Notes under the pieces: generated by a model
Seen by the model: the letters and a program-made list of their open reading frames with translations, nothing else
Databases searched by the model: none
Told to the model about the DNA's origin: nothing
Assembly: GCF_019052805.1 (NCBI RefSeq)
Contig: NZ_JAHQRJ010000003.1
Coordinates: 248,001-312,000, forward strand
Direction: 5' to 3'
DNA length: 64,000 bases
Source of the DNA: Noviherbaspirillum sp. L7-7A
GTDB taxonomy: Bacteria; Pseudomonadota; Gammaproteobacteria; Burkholderiales; Burkholderiaceae_D
Part shown: piece by piece, positions 18,541 to 29,044 of the stretch
Numbering within the stretch: position 1 is the stretch's first letter
Layout: every line of letters starts with the position of its first letter
Program-made: the position numbers and the translations under genes

Positions 18541-19541
18541 TACTGCCAGCCAGATAGTGCTGCCTGCTTACTACTGCAGATCGAAGGAACGCCAGTTTGT
18601 GGCATAAATCAAGTAGCCGACAAAAAAGGAGTGAAGAGGCGAGGACGCTAGAAGTGTGAAACCGGCGCCTTGGTCGTCCCGAACCGCCCGTTCGAAGACA
18701 GACGAAGCGACGTCAACGGCGCGCGGCGCGCTGCTGATCTGGCTTGACCCAGCCAGGACTGGGCAGTGTTAGGTAATTGGCGAACACGGGCACAGCACGA
18801 CCAGCAAAGAGGAAGCCAGGCAGTTTTGCCTGTGCATCAAATGCTTGTTCAACCCGGCGCTACAACAGGCGATGGGCCCGCCGCACAGCCAGTTGCACGT
18901 GGCAGGCTTTGCCTAGTCTGCCCCCAAGTCATCCTCACAGGCCAGCCGTCTAGCATCGCCATAAAATGTTGAACGCACTCTGGTGGAAGACACAAAAGCA
19001 CGGTGCCTATCACCAACGCAATGGTGCACCGTCAACTTCGCGGGTAGGCCACACCACGCCGGAATTACGACATGGAAGTGAAGAATGACAACACCGGCAA
19101 TGCACCCATGCCGCTTGGCCTATAGCGTCAAATTCCCGAGAAAAGGAATACTGCCAGCATCACTGGTCGCAGCCTAAACGATCCGGGGGCAGCCAGGAAG
19201 CCATTGCATTACGTGGCAAGCATGCGATTAACTCATTACGTAAAGGGCAAACGGAACGTCGATGTTGTCCCTGCAGGAAAGCCTGCAATTGGTCGTTCAG
19301 CCATTTTGGCTTGCTTCCCCATGGATAAAGCTGTTGCAGTGCAGCAGCGTTGTCACAGAAAAATCTTTCGCACAAAACCTTGTTTATGGTTAAAAAAACA
19401 AACAATTGCACATTGGGACGCGTTAGCTGATGAGGGCAAACGGGCTATGATTTTGTCGTTTTGCTACTCAAAACAAAGTTTTCAGGAGCAAAACAGTTGA
19501 TGTCAAAAAGCATGCTACTTCATAAAAAAGAGGAGACAACA
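18541..19541. other. One kilobase without a convincing gene
   Basis: Only short, low-quality frames are present on both strands, with no family motif. Composition is mixed and frames are broken every few dozen codons, as in decayed DNA. The last 60 bases contain the ribosome-binding site of the following gene. Confidence 0.5.
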
Positions 19542-21719
19542 ATGAAAACCCAACATTTCCAGCCTCGCCCCTCACGCATGATTGTGGTAACCCTATCGAT
19601 TGCGCTTGGCATTTCTGGGTGCGGTGGGAGCGACGACGATCAGCAGGCAGCAGCGCCGCCGGGGCCTTCGCAGTCGATCGTGCCGGTCAAGACTGCGGGC
19701 ATTACCCGTATTGAGATTAATCCGGCTGCCAGTGAAGCCGTTACTTTTGGCGGCAAAGCTTTTGGCACCGTGGGCGCCTATCAGAAAATACGTGGCACGG
19801 CCAGCGGACAACTGGACCCGAACGACCCGAAAAACAAGGTTATCACCGACATCGCGCTGGCGCCCAGGAATGCCGATGGCATGGTGGATTATTCCATGGA
19901 TTTCTACATCCTCAAGCCAGTGGATGGATCCAAAGGCAATGGCAAACTATTCTTTGAAGTCAACAATCGGGGCGCCAAACAGTTTGGCAGTTTCAACCAG
20001 TCATCCGGCGGCAACAATCCGACGACGGCGACCGACGCCGGCACCGGCTTTCTAATGAATCAGGGCTATACGTTGGCATGGGCAGGCTGGGACGGCGAAG
20101 TGGCCGACGACACCAATCCCGACGTGCTGAAAATCAAACTTCCGATCGCGAAGAATGCCGATGGCTCGTCCATTACTGGCCCCAGTTATGAGTACATCGT
20201 TTTCGACAACGCCACCAGTACCTCCTTCACCACGTACTATAAGACTGCCACCACTGACACCACCAAGGCCACCTTGACGAGGCGCCAGTACCTGACTGAC
20301 ACGCCGGTGCCGGTGCCTGCCACGGAGTGGTCGTGGATTGCGGCGAACCGAATCGCCTTGGCCGGCAACGCGCCCTTCCAACAGGGGTGGATATATGAGT
20401 TGCGCTTCACCGCGATCGATCCCTACGTCGCCGGTATTGGCTTCGCCGCCCAGCGCGACTTCGTATCCTTCCTGCGCAATGCTCAGACCGACACCCAGGG
20501 GAGGGCTAACCCACTGGCCGGGCGTATCACGCGTGTGCTGTCCTGGTCCCTGTCGCAGCCGGCGCGTTTCATGAACGACTTTATCTGGTTGGGCTTTAAC
20601 CAAGACGTGGCGGGCAAGAAGGTATTCGACGGGGTGTTCAACTGGATAGGTGGCGGTAACGGGTTGGGTCTGAACTATCGGTTCGCGCAGGCCGGTCGAA
20701 CGGAGCGCAATCGCCAAAACCATTACAACGCTGAAGGCGTCTTTCCATTTTCTTATACCACCACCAAGGATCCCCTGACTGGCAAGACCGACGGCAGAAA
20801 CGTGCGCTGCACCGCCACCGGCTCCTGCCCGGCTGTAATGAACGTTATTTCCGGAAACGAGTACTGGGTCAAGTCCGGCTCGCTGTTGACATCCGATCCA
20901 GCCACCGGCATGGATGTGCCTGAGCCGGCCAATGTGCGTAACTACTACATCGCCGGCGCGCAACACGGCGGTGCATCGGCAACCACCGCCGCGCCAACCG
21001 TCTGCCGCCAGTTCGGTAGCGGCGTCGATCCCAATCCTGCGCTGCGCGCACTGTTTGTGGCGCTGGACCAATGGATAGACGGCACCGCGCCGCCGCCCAG
21101 CGCTGTGCCCAGCACAGTCGCTGGCACGGCGATCTTTGCCAGTCCCGGCCAGTACCCGGGTCTGGGCATCGGCACAGTGCCGCAGGCGGCACTCGGCTGG
21201 CCGACCATACCCAATGTGCTGTATTCGGGATTGGTGACAGTGCGCAACCTGTTCGACTTCGGAACACAGTTCGACACCGGCATCTTGGGCATTTATCCGC
21301 CTGCGCCCACCGGCAAGCTTTATCCCAACTTCGTTTCCAAGGTCGATGCAGACGGCAATGACCTGGCAGGCATTCGGCTGCCCGAAGTCGTCGCGCCGAT
21401 TGCCACCAACACTGGGTGGAACCTGCGTTCGGCGGCCTATGGCGGGAAGGCGGATGGTACTGATGGCTGCGAAGCCACGGGCTCGTCCATCGTATTTGCG
21501 CCTACCGCAACTCAGCGCAATGGGGTGGGCGACCCGCGGCCCTCCTTGGCAGAGCGTTACGGCGACCATGCCGGGCTAGTTGCCGCCCGTACCGCCGCCG
21601 CAAATGCATTGAAGGCGCAGCGCTTGTTGCTGCAGGCAGATGTCGACGCCGCAATTGCTCGTGCTGCACAGCCTATTTCAGTAGTAGGCAGCCCGACCTA
21701 CGGCACGTATCAGTGGTAA
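19542..21719 (+). CDS. Large lipoprotein with alpha/beta-hydrolase domain (Abhydrolase_10-like)
   Basis: This is a secreted, probably lipid-anchored protein of 725 residues. After a signal peptide a lipobox reads LGISGCGG, so Cys27 would be lipidated, followed by a flexible linker (DDDQQAAAPPGPSQ). The rest matches the large alpha/beta-hydrolase-domain proteins: KAFGTVGAYQKIRGTA, FEVNNRGAK, YTLAWAGWDGE, WSLSQPARFMNDFIWLGF and AGAQHGG. The nucleophile probably lies in the SQPARF region, a variant of the usual elbow. The ATG at 19542 is preferred over 19461 because of an AGAGGAGA ribosome-binding site nine bases upstream and a proper signal peptide. Substrate is unknown; an ester or lactone is plausible. 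It is a single gene. Confidence 0.82.
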   Translation: MKTQHFQPRPSRMIVVTLSIALGISGCGGSDDDQQAAAPPGPSQSIVPVKTAGITRIEINPAASEAVTFGGKAFGTVGAYQKIRGTASGQLDPNDPKNKVITDIALAPRNADGMVDYSMDFYILKPVDGSKGNGKLFFEVNNRGAKQFGSFNQSSGGNNPTTATDAGTGFLMNQGYTLAWAGWDGEVADDTNPDVLKIKLPIAKNADGSSITGPSYEYIVFDNATSTSFTTYYKTATTDTTKATLTRRQYLTDTPVPVPATEWSWIAANRIALAGNAPFQQGWIYELRFTAIDPYVAGIGFAAQRDFVSFLRNAQTDTQGRANPLAGRITRVLSWSLSQPARFMNDFIWLGFNQDVAGKKVFDGVFNWIGGGNGLGLNYRFAQAGRTERNRQNHYNAEGVFPFSYTTTKDPLTGKTDGRNVRCTATGSCPAVMNVISGNEYWVKSGSLLTSDPATGMDVPEPANVRNYYIAGAQHGGASATTAAPTVCRQFGSGVDPNPALRALFVALDQWIDGTAPPPSAVPSTVAGTAIFASPGQYPGLGIGTVPQAALGWPTIPNVLYSGLVTVRNLFDFGTQFDTGILGIYPPAPTGKLYPNFVSKVDADGNDLAGIRLPEVVAPIATNTGWNLRSAAYGGKADGTDGCEATGSSIVFAPTATQRNGVGDPRPSLAERYGDHAGLVAARTAAANALKAQRLLLQADVDAAIARAAQPISVVGSPTYGTYQW

Positions 21720-21730
21720 AAACCGTACTG

Positions 21731-21754
21731 CGCCGCCTGCAAATGCAGGCGGCG
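21731..21754 (+). terminator. Strong stem-loop after the hydrolase gene
   Basis: A perfect ten-base stem (CGCCGCCTGC / GCAGGCGGCG) with an AAAT loop lies 11 bases after the stop. There is no T tract, so it may be a rho-assisted or mRNA-stabilising hairpin. Confidence 0.6.
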
Positions 21755-22108
21755 CGTGAGCTAAAGCAGCGGCCGCAAGTGGCTTAGGCGCTCCTTGTCG
21801 AGGGAGGCGCTGTCTTCTCGCGCAGTCCTCGTATGACGTGCAGGACGTCGTATAGGGCGGCTAACGGACTGCGTGTCGGCCACCGGCGAGGGAAAGCTAA
21901 GCGTCGATGATGTCTTGTACACCCTGCTGATGGTGCCGGAAGTTGTACCAGGAGAGTCATCGTAACAATGTACTGCTGGAGGCTAGCAAGCGCCGGTCTA
22001 TGGATTCGCGCCTAACAAGAGAGCGATCGCGCTGCCCAGGTCCGGATCCCTGGGACGCGATTTGCAAGCTTTGCCTGCATTAGTCGTGAAAGCTCAACGA
22101 CCCCGAAA
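21755..22108. other. Intergenic stretch without a recognisable gene
   Basis: No sustained frame on either strand and no known motif seen. Confidence 0.5.
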
Positions 22109-22146
22109 AACAAAACGCCAGCGAACAATCGTGCCGGCGTTTCATT
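22109..22146 (-). terminator. Rho-independent terminator of the small minus-strand gene
   Basis: On the minus strand an imperfect stem (AAACGCC.GC / GC.GGCGTTT) is followed by a T-rich tract. It sits about 40 bases downstream of the small gene at 22185-22388 and supports that gene being transcribed. Confidence 0.6.
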
Positions 22147-22184
22147 CTCGTACGACATGCGCCCGTCAGCGCCGCACTGTCGGT

Positions 22185-22388
22185 TTAGATGGATTCAGCC
22201 ATCAAGCGGACACGATCCATTTGCCTCGCGCTAACCTGGCCAGTTGCAGAAACAGCACTGGCCATTGCCAGGGCGCTGCTCAGCGCGCCCAGCCATTCGC
22301 GCAGAGTCAGACCTGGCTTGGCCGCTGCTTTTGTAGCGGTGAACGAAGGAACGGCGACGTTGGAGAAAGTCATTACTGCGGTGGTCAT
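22185..22388 (-). CDS. Small hypothetical protein (67 aa)
   Basis: A short protein, MTTAVMTFSNVAVPSF at the start, then an Ala-rich amphipathic stretch LTLREWLGALSSALAMASAV and a C-terminal helix GQVSARQMDRVRLM. The ATG at 22388 has AAAGGGAAA upstream, and a hairpin terminator follows the stop, so it looks like an independent gene rather than a chance frame. I do not recognise the family with certainty. No neighbour suggests a role. Confidence 0.45.
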   Translation of the reverse strand: MTTAVMTFSNVAVPSFTATKAAAKPGLTLREWLGALSSALAMASAVSATGQVSARQMDRVRLMAESI

Positions 22389-23316
22389 GTTTTTCCCTTT
22401 AGGCCAAAACGTTTCGATGAGGCCAATATAGGCTTGCCCAACGCACCTTTCCAATTGCCGTTGATGTTATCCGGTATCACGAAAACGAATAGGAATGACG
22501 CACGTCCGCGATGCCGGGAAAGCACATCCTTATCCCCACTCAGTGCGCATCATGTGCCCTTGGCCAAGGTCACCGGATCCGACACCCTCGATTGGGGAAA
22601 CACACTAACCCCTCTCCGGAAGCCCCTTTAGCCTGCCGCCTACGCATGATTAATGCTGATCTAAAAAGCTGCGACTGCGCTAAGGCAATGCCTTGCCGGC
22701 TCGGCTCGACGATCGGCGTTCACGAGAGCTGCTAGCCACAATCGTGGAAGAGCGGCGTGCGTGCCGTGATTGCGCGGATACCGAATCGTTTCAGCAGCGC
22801 CGCGCAATTTAGAAAACAGGCCTAACCGTCGTCGGTGTTCAGCCAGTCGCGATGAGACACGCATTGCTGTCAGTTATCGCACGAGGCCAGGCAGCCCGCA
22901 GAGCATGTGCGATGCAATTTTATTTTGTGAGATTTCAGCTTTGGAGCAACTATAACGATAAGAAAAGTTATCGTAATAGTCGCGCTCTCCAAGCTTTGCA
23001 AGTAGCGGCGGAGCAGAAAGAGACTGTAGAATTAAAGGACCAGCTGTCGAAACTTGGGCCGGGCAGAACGAATAGTATGCGATCGAAGGACAAGTAGCCC
23101 ACAGAACAATGAACGCAGACGAAAATGGCCAAGGCGCGAGTGCAATGTGGCCAATGAGACAGTCCTGTTGCTGCCACCTCGCTCGCTCCATCTACCAGAA
23201 GGTCACCTTTTTACTAGTTATGATACTGGAAACGATTTCAAACCCGGACCGACCAGGACGGGAGCGTACAATCGGCGCGGTTCTTGGTGTGTCGTTAATT
23301 ATTTCAGGAAATGCCA
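22389..23316. other. Upstream region of the defence island, no recognisable gene
   Basis: About 900 bases with only short frames. It should contain the promoter of the Jet-like operon. A TACAAT hexamer near 23266 could be a -10 element, but no well-spaced -35 is obvious. Confidence 0.4.
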
Positions 23317-26300
23317 ATGTATAAAGATCCGCACGACGGTCTTGGAGGAAAGGTCGTACAGAGGAAAGCGAGAAATGTGACAACCGCAGAGACAGTCGGC
23401 GGCGCAGACGGCCTCGCTCCGGAGATCACATACGATATTAGCGCGCTGCTCGTCGCCGACAGCGCGGCTGCGACGTCCGCGCCCGCGGCAGATCCGAGCA
23501 CTCCGGAAGCGCCCACCGTGCTTGCGGAGGTTGGCGCCGAGCCGCGCTACGGACTGGAACGCATCTTCGTTGTCAACTCCTACACGAAGCAGAAAATTCG
23601 TGTGGTCGATGTCAAGGATTTCGCGCACATCGGCGGCAGCAACGGGCAAGGCAAGACGTCGCTGTTGCGGCTGCTGCCGCTGTTCTACGGGGAAGCGCCG
23701 TCGAAGATGGTGCGGCCCAACGGCAACGTGCTCAAGCCGCTGCGGGAATATATTTTTGACACGAGCAGTTCGTACTTGGTCTTCGAATACGTCAATCAAG
23801 ACGGTCCAAAGCTAGCCATCCTTTACTACAACCAGGCAGGAGCCGCCTGCTATACGCTTTGTGACGGACGGTTCGACAAAAGCCTGTTCGTGGTCAATGG
23901 CGAGTTTATCGACAGTCGCCACCTGAACGGACACCTGCGGACCCAAGGCCGCCTTCCGACGCCTGCCCTGGGCAACGCGGATTACCAGAAGGTGTTGCAA
24001 CGAAATTTTGGGATGGTTCGCGGCACCGATCTGCGACGTCACATGGAGCGGTTCGCGCTTCCCAGCAGGGGCTCACTAACCGGGGTTGAAAAAATTGTCA
24101 GCGGCATGTTCTTCAAAGGGGCGTCGTTCGCGAATCTTAAACGCATGGCCTATTCGGTGCTGTCGGAAAACGATGCTGACAACATCTCTGCGGGTATCAA
24201 TATGAAATCGCTGAAGCTCTTTTTCAGCAACTTCAGCGCGTACCGCTCGCTGGTCCGCTATCAGCAGCAGTTCTTCGACGCCCGAGAAGCGCATGTAGAG
24301 ATGATTCGCAGCGCGACCGCGCGCAACCAGACCGGCATCAAGATCAATATCTATCATGCGTACCTGCTTGACCGGGTGGCCGCACTCAAGAAGGCGATCC
24401 AGGACACGAATAACGCGCTCGAACGGGAGCGCGCGATCCATAAAGAGAGCATGCACGCGGCAGGCCTGAAGATCGCCGAGCTCGATTCGGGACTGACAGT
24501 GCAAAACAGGCTGGTCGACGAGATCACGGACGAGGAACGTGCGTACGAGCGCGACGACATCCATGGCAAGCGCGCCAAGGTCGCCGAGATCCCACAACTG
24601 GAAGCAACGGTCAATAATCTGGCTGGGGCGTTGCAACGCTTGCGCGACAGCCAGTCGAGCATTGAGGAAAAGTACCTGCGCGAACGCGAGCAGGTCGGCA
24701 AGCAATACGAAGAGGCGCGGGTGCCGCTGCTGGAACAGAAAGAAGATATCCAGGCGCGGGCAAGGCAAGTGCGCATGATCATCAATGCTGAGTACGCGTG
24801 CGAGGAAGAAGTCCTCAATACCTCGATGGACGACGCACGCGCAGCGCTGTCGGTGAAAGAAACGCAGGCCTACGATCACCGGCAGAAGCTGAGTGAGGAA
24901 CTCGGCGAGATCGACACCACGTACGTGTTCCGGTCAAAGCGCAACGCGGTCGAGCAGCGCATGGAACGCCTCGGACGGAATCTCGAAGAGTTGCAGGACG
25001 CGCATCAGCGCGCCGCCGCGGAGCACGAGAAGGCAATAAGCGATTTCCGGCATATCGAACACCTGCTGCAGCAAGAGCAGGCCACGCTGGATCGGCTGCG
25101 GGCCGAACAGGATCAGAAGATGACGCTGCATGCGCCGGACCCGCAGTCCGCGCTGCACTTTCTGCGCAAGCATAAGCCTGACTGGCATATGACCATTGGC
25201 AAGCTGGTCAAGGAAGACGTGCTGCTTGCCACGGACCTGAACCCGCAGATTGTCAATGACAATGCGTACCATTGCTACGGCGTCGCGCTTGACCTGACCG
25301 GTCTCAAATCAAGCATCGCCAGCCAAGAGCAGAAGTTGCTGGCTGACCTTCAGGAGCTGGACGTGCAGATCACCCAGACCGAAGCCACGATGGAAAAACA
25401 CCGGTGCGATTTGGCTGCGGCAGACGAATTACGGAAGGCGGCCAAGCAACGCCGCGACGGTACCGAAGTACAGATCGCCGCCAAACGGGACGCAGTGGCA
25501 GAAGCGGTGAAGGAGATCGACGCGATTACGGTCGCGGCGAATGCGGACGTCCACCAGCGCAAGGCGGACAAACGGGTAGAGATCGACCGGGCGAAAGACG
25601 CGATCGACTTGCTCAAGGCAGAAGCAGTGGCACTGAACAAACGGGCGGCCCAGATGCGCGCCGCGCTTAAGACACAATACCAGCAAAAGGAAAAGCAGTC
25701 GGACTTGCTGGCGTCGAACGAACTGAAGATCGTCGATGACCTGCTTGCTGCGGCCAAGACGACCCGGGATGACACCATGGCGTCGCTGAAAACTGCGCAG
25801 GACGAGGAACTGCGGGCAAGGGGCATGGATGTCGATGCGCTTGCGACACTGAAAGGATCATTGGAGGCGGCGAAAGCTGCGCATGACACTGCGATCAACC
25901 ACCGGCGCAAAGTCGAGGAATACGCGCGCTGGCTCGACAGCCGCCCGGCGCAGCGAGAGAAGGCGCAACAAAAAATCACCAATCTGACGAATGCACTGGA
26001 AGAGCAGACTGCCGCGCGTGACAAGGCCGATCGCGAGTTCAAGGCCTATGCCGAATCGGTCGCGCGTACCCGCAACCAGGATCAGATGTCGCTCAACAGC
26101 CATAGCGACAAACTGGCGGAAACAGAGAAGCTGCAATCGATGGTGCATGTCAGGGACTTGGGAACCTCCCTGGCGGCCTCTTTCGAGCCGGCCGGCGCCA
26201 CCCATCAAAGCCTGCGCAGCGACTTCAGGCGTCACGCCGATAAGTTCCGGGAACATCATCAGAAGCGCAATAGCGCGATTTCGTCGATCCACCGCGCATT

Positions 26301-27180
26301 CTTCGCGGCGGCGGATGGTACGCATGTGCGGCAGTTCGCCAACAACATGCCCTCTAATATTATCGAAACGCCGACCGAGGACAACATCGACGAAATCATC
26401 GCCGTCATGAGTGACTGGTTCACCGCAGGCCATGAACAGTCGCGCGACTCGATTAATTTCGAGTGCAAGTCGGTGTGCGGGCATTTCGTGCACTTTCACG
26501 ATGAGCTGCTCGGCTTCCGTGAAAACATCAACAATCTGTCCCGCCGGCTGCAAAACAATCTCGACAGCGGCATGGTGTTCCGCAAGATCCGCAGCGTCAA
26601 GGTGCGGATGGTAAGCCGCGTCGAGCATCTCAGCTATTGGGACGAACTCGACCAAGTGGTGCGGGAGTACCGCTTCTGGCAAGACAACAACGACTGCGAG
26701 GGCATCCCGCCCGATCCGCTGCTGCACCAGCTCGAAGCGCTCAGCGTCAAGGTCGCTGACGGCAAATTGAGTGAAACGCCCGATTCGCTGATCGACCTAC
26801 AGCTGCTGGTTGATGACGGCACGGTCAAGATTGTCAATAACGAAAGCGAACTGGCGAACGTCTCGAGCACCGGCCTAACCCAAATGGCGATGATCATCAT
26901 TTTCATCGCGTTCATCAACAGCGTTCGTACCGACCCGAACGTATGGCTGACCTGGGCCATGGACGAGATCGGCACCATCGACGACGGTAATACGGTCGCG
27001 CTGAGCGACCTGCTGCTGCGGCACCGGATCATTTTGGTGTCGGCGGCGCCGGGCGGCAAGCCTGAAGTCCTGTCCTTGTTCAAAACGCATTACGAGGTGC
27101 TCGATTCGTTCGAGCTGAGCCGCACGCAACCGGAAATCATGAGGGATCACCATGTCAAGCGCAGTCATCAAGCAAATTAA
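23317..27180 (+). CDS. MukB/JetC-like SMC ATPase of a Wadjet-type system
   Basis: This is the motor of a condensin-like defence complex that would extrude and sense plasmid DNA. Walker A is HIGGSNGQGKTSLLRLL (about residue 106-113). Two long heptad-rich coiled coils (about 340-600 and 690-960) flank a hinge-like module near 608-665 (HKPDWHMTIGKLVKEDVLL; YGVALDLTGL). The C-terminal head has an atypical signature VSSTGLTQ and Walker B TWAMDEIG near 1212. ATG 23317 is chosen because AGGAA lies six bases upstream, while 23311 directly abuts it. About 70 residues of Ala/Pro-rich sequence precede the conserved head start (YGLERIFVVNSYTKQKI), which is unusual. It is translationally coupled to the next gene (29-base overlap). 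RecN/SbcC-like identity is less likely given the MukE/F-like partners. Confidence 0.8.
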   Translation: MYKDPHDGLGGKVVQRKARNVTTAETVGGADGLAPEITYDISALLVADSAAATSAPAADPSTPEAPTVLAEVGAEPRYGLERIFVVNSYTKQKIRVVDVKDFAHIGGSNGQGKTSLLRLLPLFYGEAPSKMVRPNGNVLKPLREYIFDTSSSYLVFEYVNQDGPKLAILYYNQAGAACYTLCDGRFDKSLFVVNGEFIDSRHLNGHLRTQGRLPTPALGNADYQKVLQRNFGMVRGTDLRRHMERFALPSRGSLTGVEKIVSGMFFKGASFANLKRMAYSVLSENDADNISAGINMKSLKLFFSNFSAYRSLVRYQQQFFDAREAHVEMIRSATARNQTGIKINIYHAYLLDRVAALKKAIQDTNNALERERAIHKESMHAAGLKIAELDSGLTVQNRLVDEITDEERAYERDDIHGKRAKVAEIPQLEATVNNLAGALQRLRDSQSSIEEKYLREREQVGKQYEEARVPLLEQKEDIQARARQVRMIINAEYACEEEVLNTSMDDARAALSVKETQAYDHRQKLSEELGEIDTTYVFRSKRNAVEQRMERLGRNLEELQDAHQRAAAEHEKAISDFRHIEHLLQQEQATLDRLRAEQDQKMTLHAPDPQSALHFLRKHKPDWHMTIGKLVKEDVLLATDLNPQIVNDNAYHCYGVALDLTGLKSSIASQEQKLLADLQELDVQITQTEATMEKHRCDLAAADELRKAAKQRRDGTEVQIAAKRDAVAEAVKEIDAITVAANADVHQRKADKRVEIDRAKDAIDLLKAEAVALNKRAAQMRAALKTQYQQKEKQSDLLASNELKIVDDLLAAAKTTRDDTMASLKTAQDEELRARGMDVDALATLKGSLEAAKAAHDTAINHRRKVEEYARWLDSRPAQREKAQQKITNLTNALEEQTAARDKADREFKAYAESVARTRNQDQMSLNSHSDKLAETEKLQSMVHVRDLGTSLAASFEPAGATHQSLRSDFRRHADKFREHHQKRNSAISSIHRAFFAAADGTHVRQFANNMPSNIIETPTEDNIDEIIAVMSDWFTAGHEQSRDSINFECKSVCGHFVHFHDELLGFRENINNLSRRLQNNLDSGMVFRKIRSVKVRMVSRVEHLSYWDELDQVVREYRFWQDNNDCEGIPPDPLLHQLEALSVKVADGKLSETPDSLIDLQLLVDDGTVKIVNNESELANVSSTGLTQMAMIIIFIAFINSVRTDPNVWLTWAMDEIGTIDDGNTVALSDLLLRHRIILVSAAPGGKPEVLSLFKTHYEVLDSFELSRTQPEIMRDHHVKRSHQAN

Positions 27181-27781
27181 CGCATTCCTGATGGCAGGCG
27201 GGTTCGTGTCGCAGGACGTGCACCCACAATGGTTCGAGATCCTGAGCGATGCGGAAACACTTGAGTCGACGAACCACATCTTTTCCCACTTCAACCGGAA
27301 GGTTACGCGGACCTCGAATGGGCGAACCTACTACACGGTGTTCGTCCGAATGGACGAGGACGCGCGCAAGGAAATGGCGGCGGTCGCAACCCGCCACAAA
27401 AAGGAGTACCGCCACGTGATCTCGTTCCTACGGCTTACGCTCAATTCGATTTCGGGCGGATCGGTGCCGTGCGGCGGCGCTAAGCTGCGCGAGTCGACGC
27501 TGGTCGAAGTTATCGCCAACAACACCAATTTGGCCGACAGCCTGAAATTGTTGTGCGCAATGGTCGCGCCGCAAAGCCGCAGCGACCAGATTCCGTCGAT
27601 GGTGAAATCGGTCTTGCGTTGGGCGGAGAAATCGGGGCTGATCGACAACATGAACAATGCGTTCGGCGACTGGCGCTTTAACGGCAAAGTCGACTGGGTC
27701 AACGACATGAATGCGGCGTTCCGCGACTATATCGAGATCCCGACCGAGGCGGATCGCTCCGAAAACCTTTCTCTCCTCTAA
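27152..27781 (+). CDS. MukE/JetB-like accessory subunit
   Basis: A 209-residue, mostly helical protein beginning MSSAVIKQINAFLMAGGFV. Its size, its place directly after the SMC gene and its predicted helix-wing pattern (SMVKSVLRWAEKSGLIDN) fit the MukE/MksE/JetB class, winged-helix subunits that bridge the kleisin and the SMC heads. No catalytic motif is visible. It overlaps the SMC gene by 29 bases and is followed three bases later by the MukF-like gene, so stoichiometric production is likely. The assignment rests on context more than on sequence motifs. Confidence 0.62.
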   Translation: MSSAVIKQINAFLMAGGFVSQDVHPQWFEILSDAETLESTNHIFSHFNRKVTRTSNGRTYYTVFVRMDEDARKEMAAVATRHKKEYRHVISFLRLTLNSISGGSVPCGGAKLRESTLVEVIANNTNLADSLKLLCAMVAPQSRSDQIPSMVKSVLRWAEKSGLIDNMNNAFGDWRFNGKVDWVNDMNAAFRDYIEIPTEADRSENLSLL

Positions 27782-27784
27782 ACG

Positions 27785-29044
27785 ATGTCGGATTCCATTG
27801 CCTCGATCCTCGCCGTGCTGGAAAACTGCGGTTCTCTCCTAGGCCGGCTGTACGACACCCCCAAGGGGATTTTTCCGCAAGACGGCGACGATGTGCACTT
27901 GGCCAAGCTGCGGCGCATCAGCGCGGTTCGCCAAGCACACGACGAATCGTTCCGGCTTGACTCTGGGTTACGCCGCTGGTTCGACAAGGCGCTGAACCGG
28001 CGCCGCCAGTTCGGCCCCTCGGTGCACTACGACGATATCCTGACCAACCTGAAAACGGCGGTCGATGATTACCATGACGCGTTGGTGCAGATGAACAGCG
28101 CGTTGATTTCGGACCGGCTTAATACGATCTTCGAGCTGTGCGACGACTTCGCGACCGCGATGACGGAAGACCTGGAACAGTTCCGCTTGGTGATCCAGAC
28201 CAGCGCCGGTTTCAGTGGCAGCACCATCGCCGAGCGCATTCGCTACAACAGCAACCGCCTCAAGCGCGCTCACGAGCTGCAGCGCAACTTGGAAAAGGCG
28301 CGCGATGAAGACCTCGTCGAACGCGCCGGTGCCGGCGACGATCTCGCGCATCTGCTGCGCAAGGAATTTTTTAACCGGCACCAGGACCTGCACACGCGCT
28401 TGCGCGAAGTCGCAGACGGGCTGTCGCGCAACCTGTTCGAGTTGCGGCGCCTGGACGAGGCCGCGCTGGACCTAATGCGGCTCGACAATTTCCTGTCGCG
28501 CAATCCAGATTTCGTGCTGCCGGATCTCGTGCATGTCAGCGAGACGCCCGAATGCTTCCTGCGCGCCGAGGGCATGGAAATGCAGGCGTTTCCCGACCCT
28601 TACAATGAATATTACACGGAAGACCTCGCGGCGGATTACCAGCGTATCCGCGACGACCCGCCGCCGGAGGTCAAGGAAGTGCGCAGCAACGCGGTCGAGG
28701 ACACCGGCCCGCCGCCGGATCGCAAGGTGCCGACCTCATTGTTCTATGTCGCGTTCTTCGACTTCATCGAGCACGTGCTGGAAGAGGGTAGCGCAAGTGC
28801 GACCGAATGGATCCGTATGCATCCTGAAAAATTCGGTTTTGGCGAAGCGGTTTGGCTGCACTCAATTGCGCCGCACCATGAAAACGGTACGCTGGGACGC
28901 CTGTTGCGCATGCCGGACGATGTCAGTGTGGTCGCCCACCGGCGCGAAAACGGCTTCGAGCTGATCCTGTCCGACTTCGAGTTTTACCTGCCCGAAGCCA
29001 CCGGCCGCGCTATCGACACGGTCACCGGAGACGTCCATGTCTGA
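27785..29044 (+). CDS. MukF/JetA-like kleisin subunit
   Basis: A 419-residue protein, largely helical, without catalytic motifs. The middle (about residues 80-230) is rich in charged amphipathic helices (RIRYNSNRLKRAHELQRNLE), as expected for the four-helix-bundle and dimer region of MukF-like kleisins. A short acidic, Pro-rich linker (DDPPPEVKEVRSNAVEDTG) precedes a C-terminal winged-helix-like part (SLFYVAFFDFIEHVLEEG). In MukBEF-type complexes this subunit closes the SMC ring. It starts three bases after the MukE-like stop and overlaps the Toprim gene by eight bases. Direct similarity to JetA cannot be tested here; operon context carries the call. Confidence 0.62.
   Translation: MSDSIASILAVLENCGSLLGRLYDTPKGIFPQDGDDVHLAKLRRISAVRQAHDESFRLDSGLRRWFDKALNRRRQFGPSVHYDDILTNLKTAVDDYHDALVQMNSALISDRLNTIFELCDDFATAMTEDLEQFRLVIQTSAGFSGSTIAERIRYNSNRLKRAHELQRNLEKARDEDLVERAGAGDDLAHLLRKEFFNRHQDLHTRLREVADGLSRNLFELRRLDEAALDLMRLDNFLSRNPDFVLPDLVHVSETPECFLRAEGMEMQAFPDPYNEYYTEDLAADYQRIRDDPPPEVKEVRSNAVEDTGPPPDRKVPTSLFYVAFFDFIEHVLEEGSASATEWIRMHPEKFGFGEAVWLHSIAPHHENGTLGRLLRMPDDVSVVAHRRENGFELILSDFEFYLPEATGRAIDTVTGDVHV

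Noticed and set aside
20052-21569. Long minus-strand open frame opposite the lipoprotein hydrolase
   Set aside because: Antisense shadow without domain features.
23317-27180. RecN, SbcC or RecF identity for the SMC protein
   Set aside because: The MukE/MukF-sized partners, Toprim partner and hinge-like module fit MukB/JetC proteins better.
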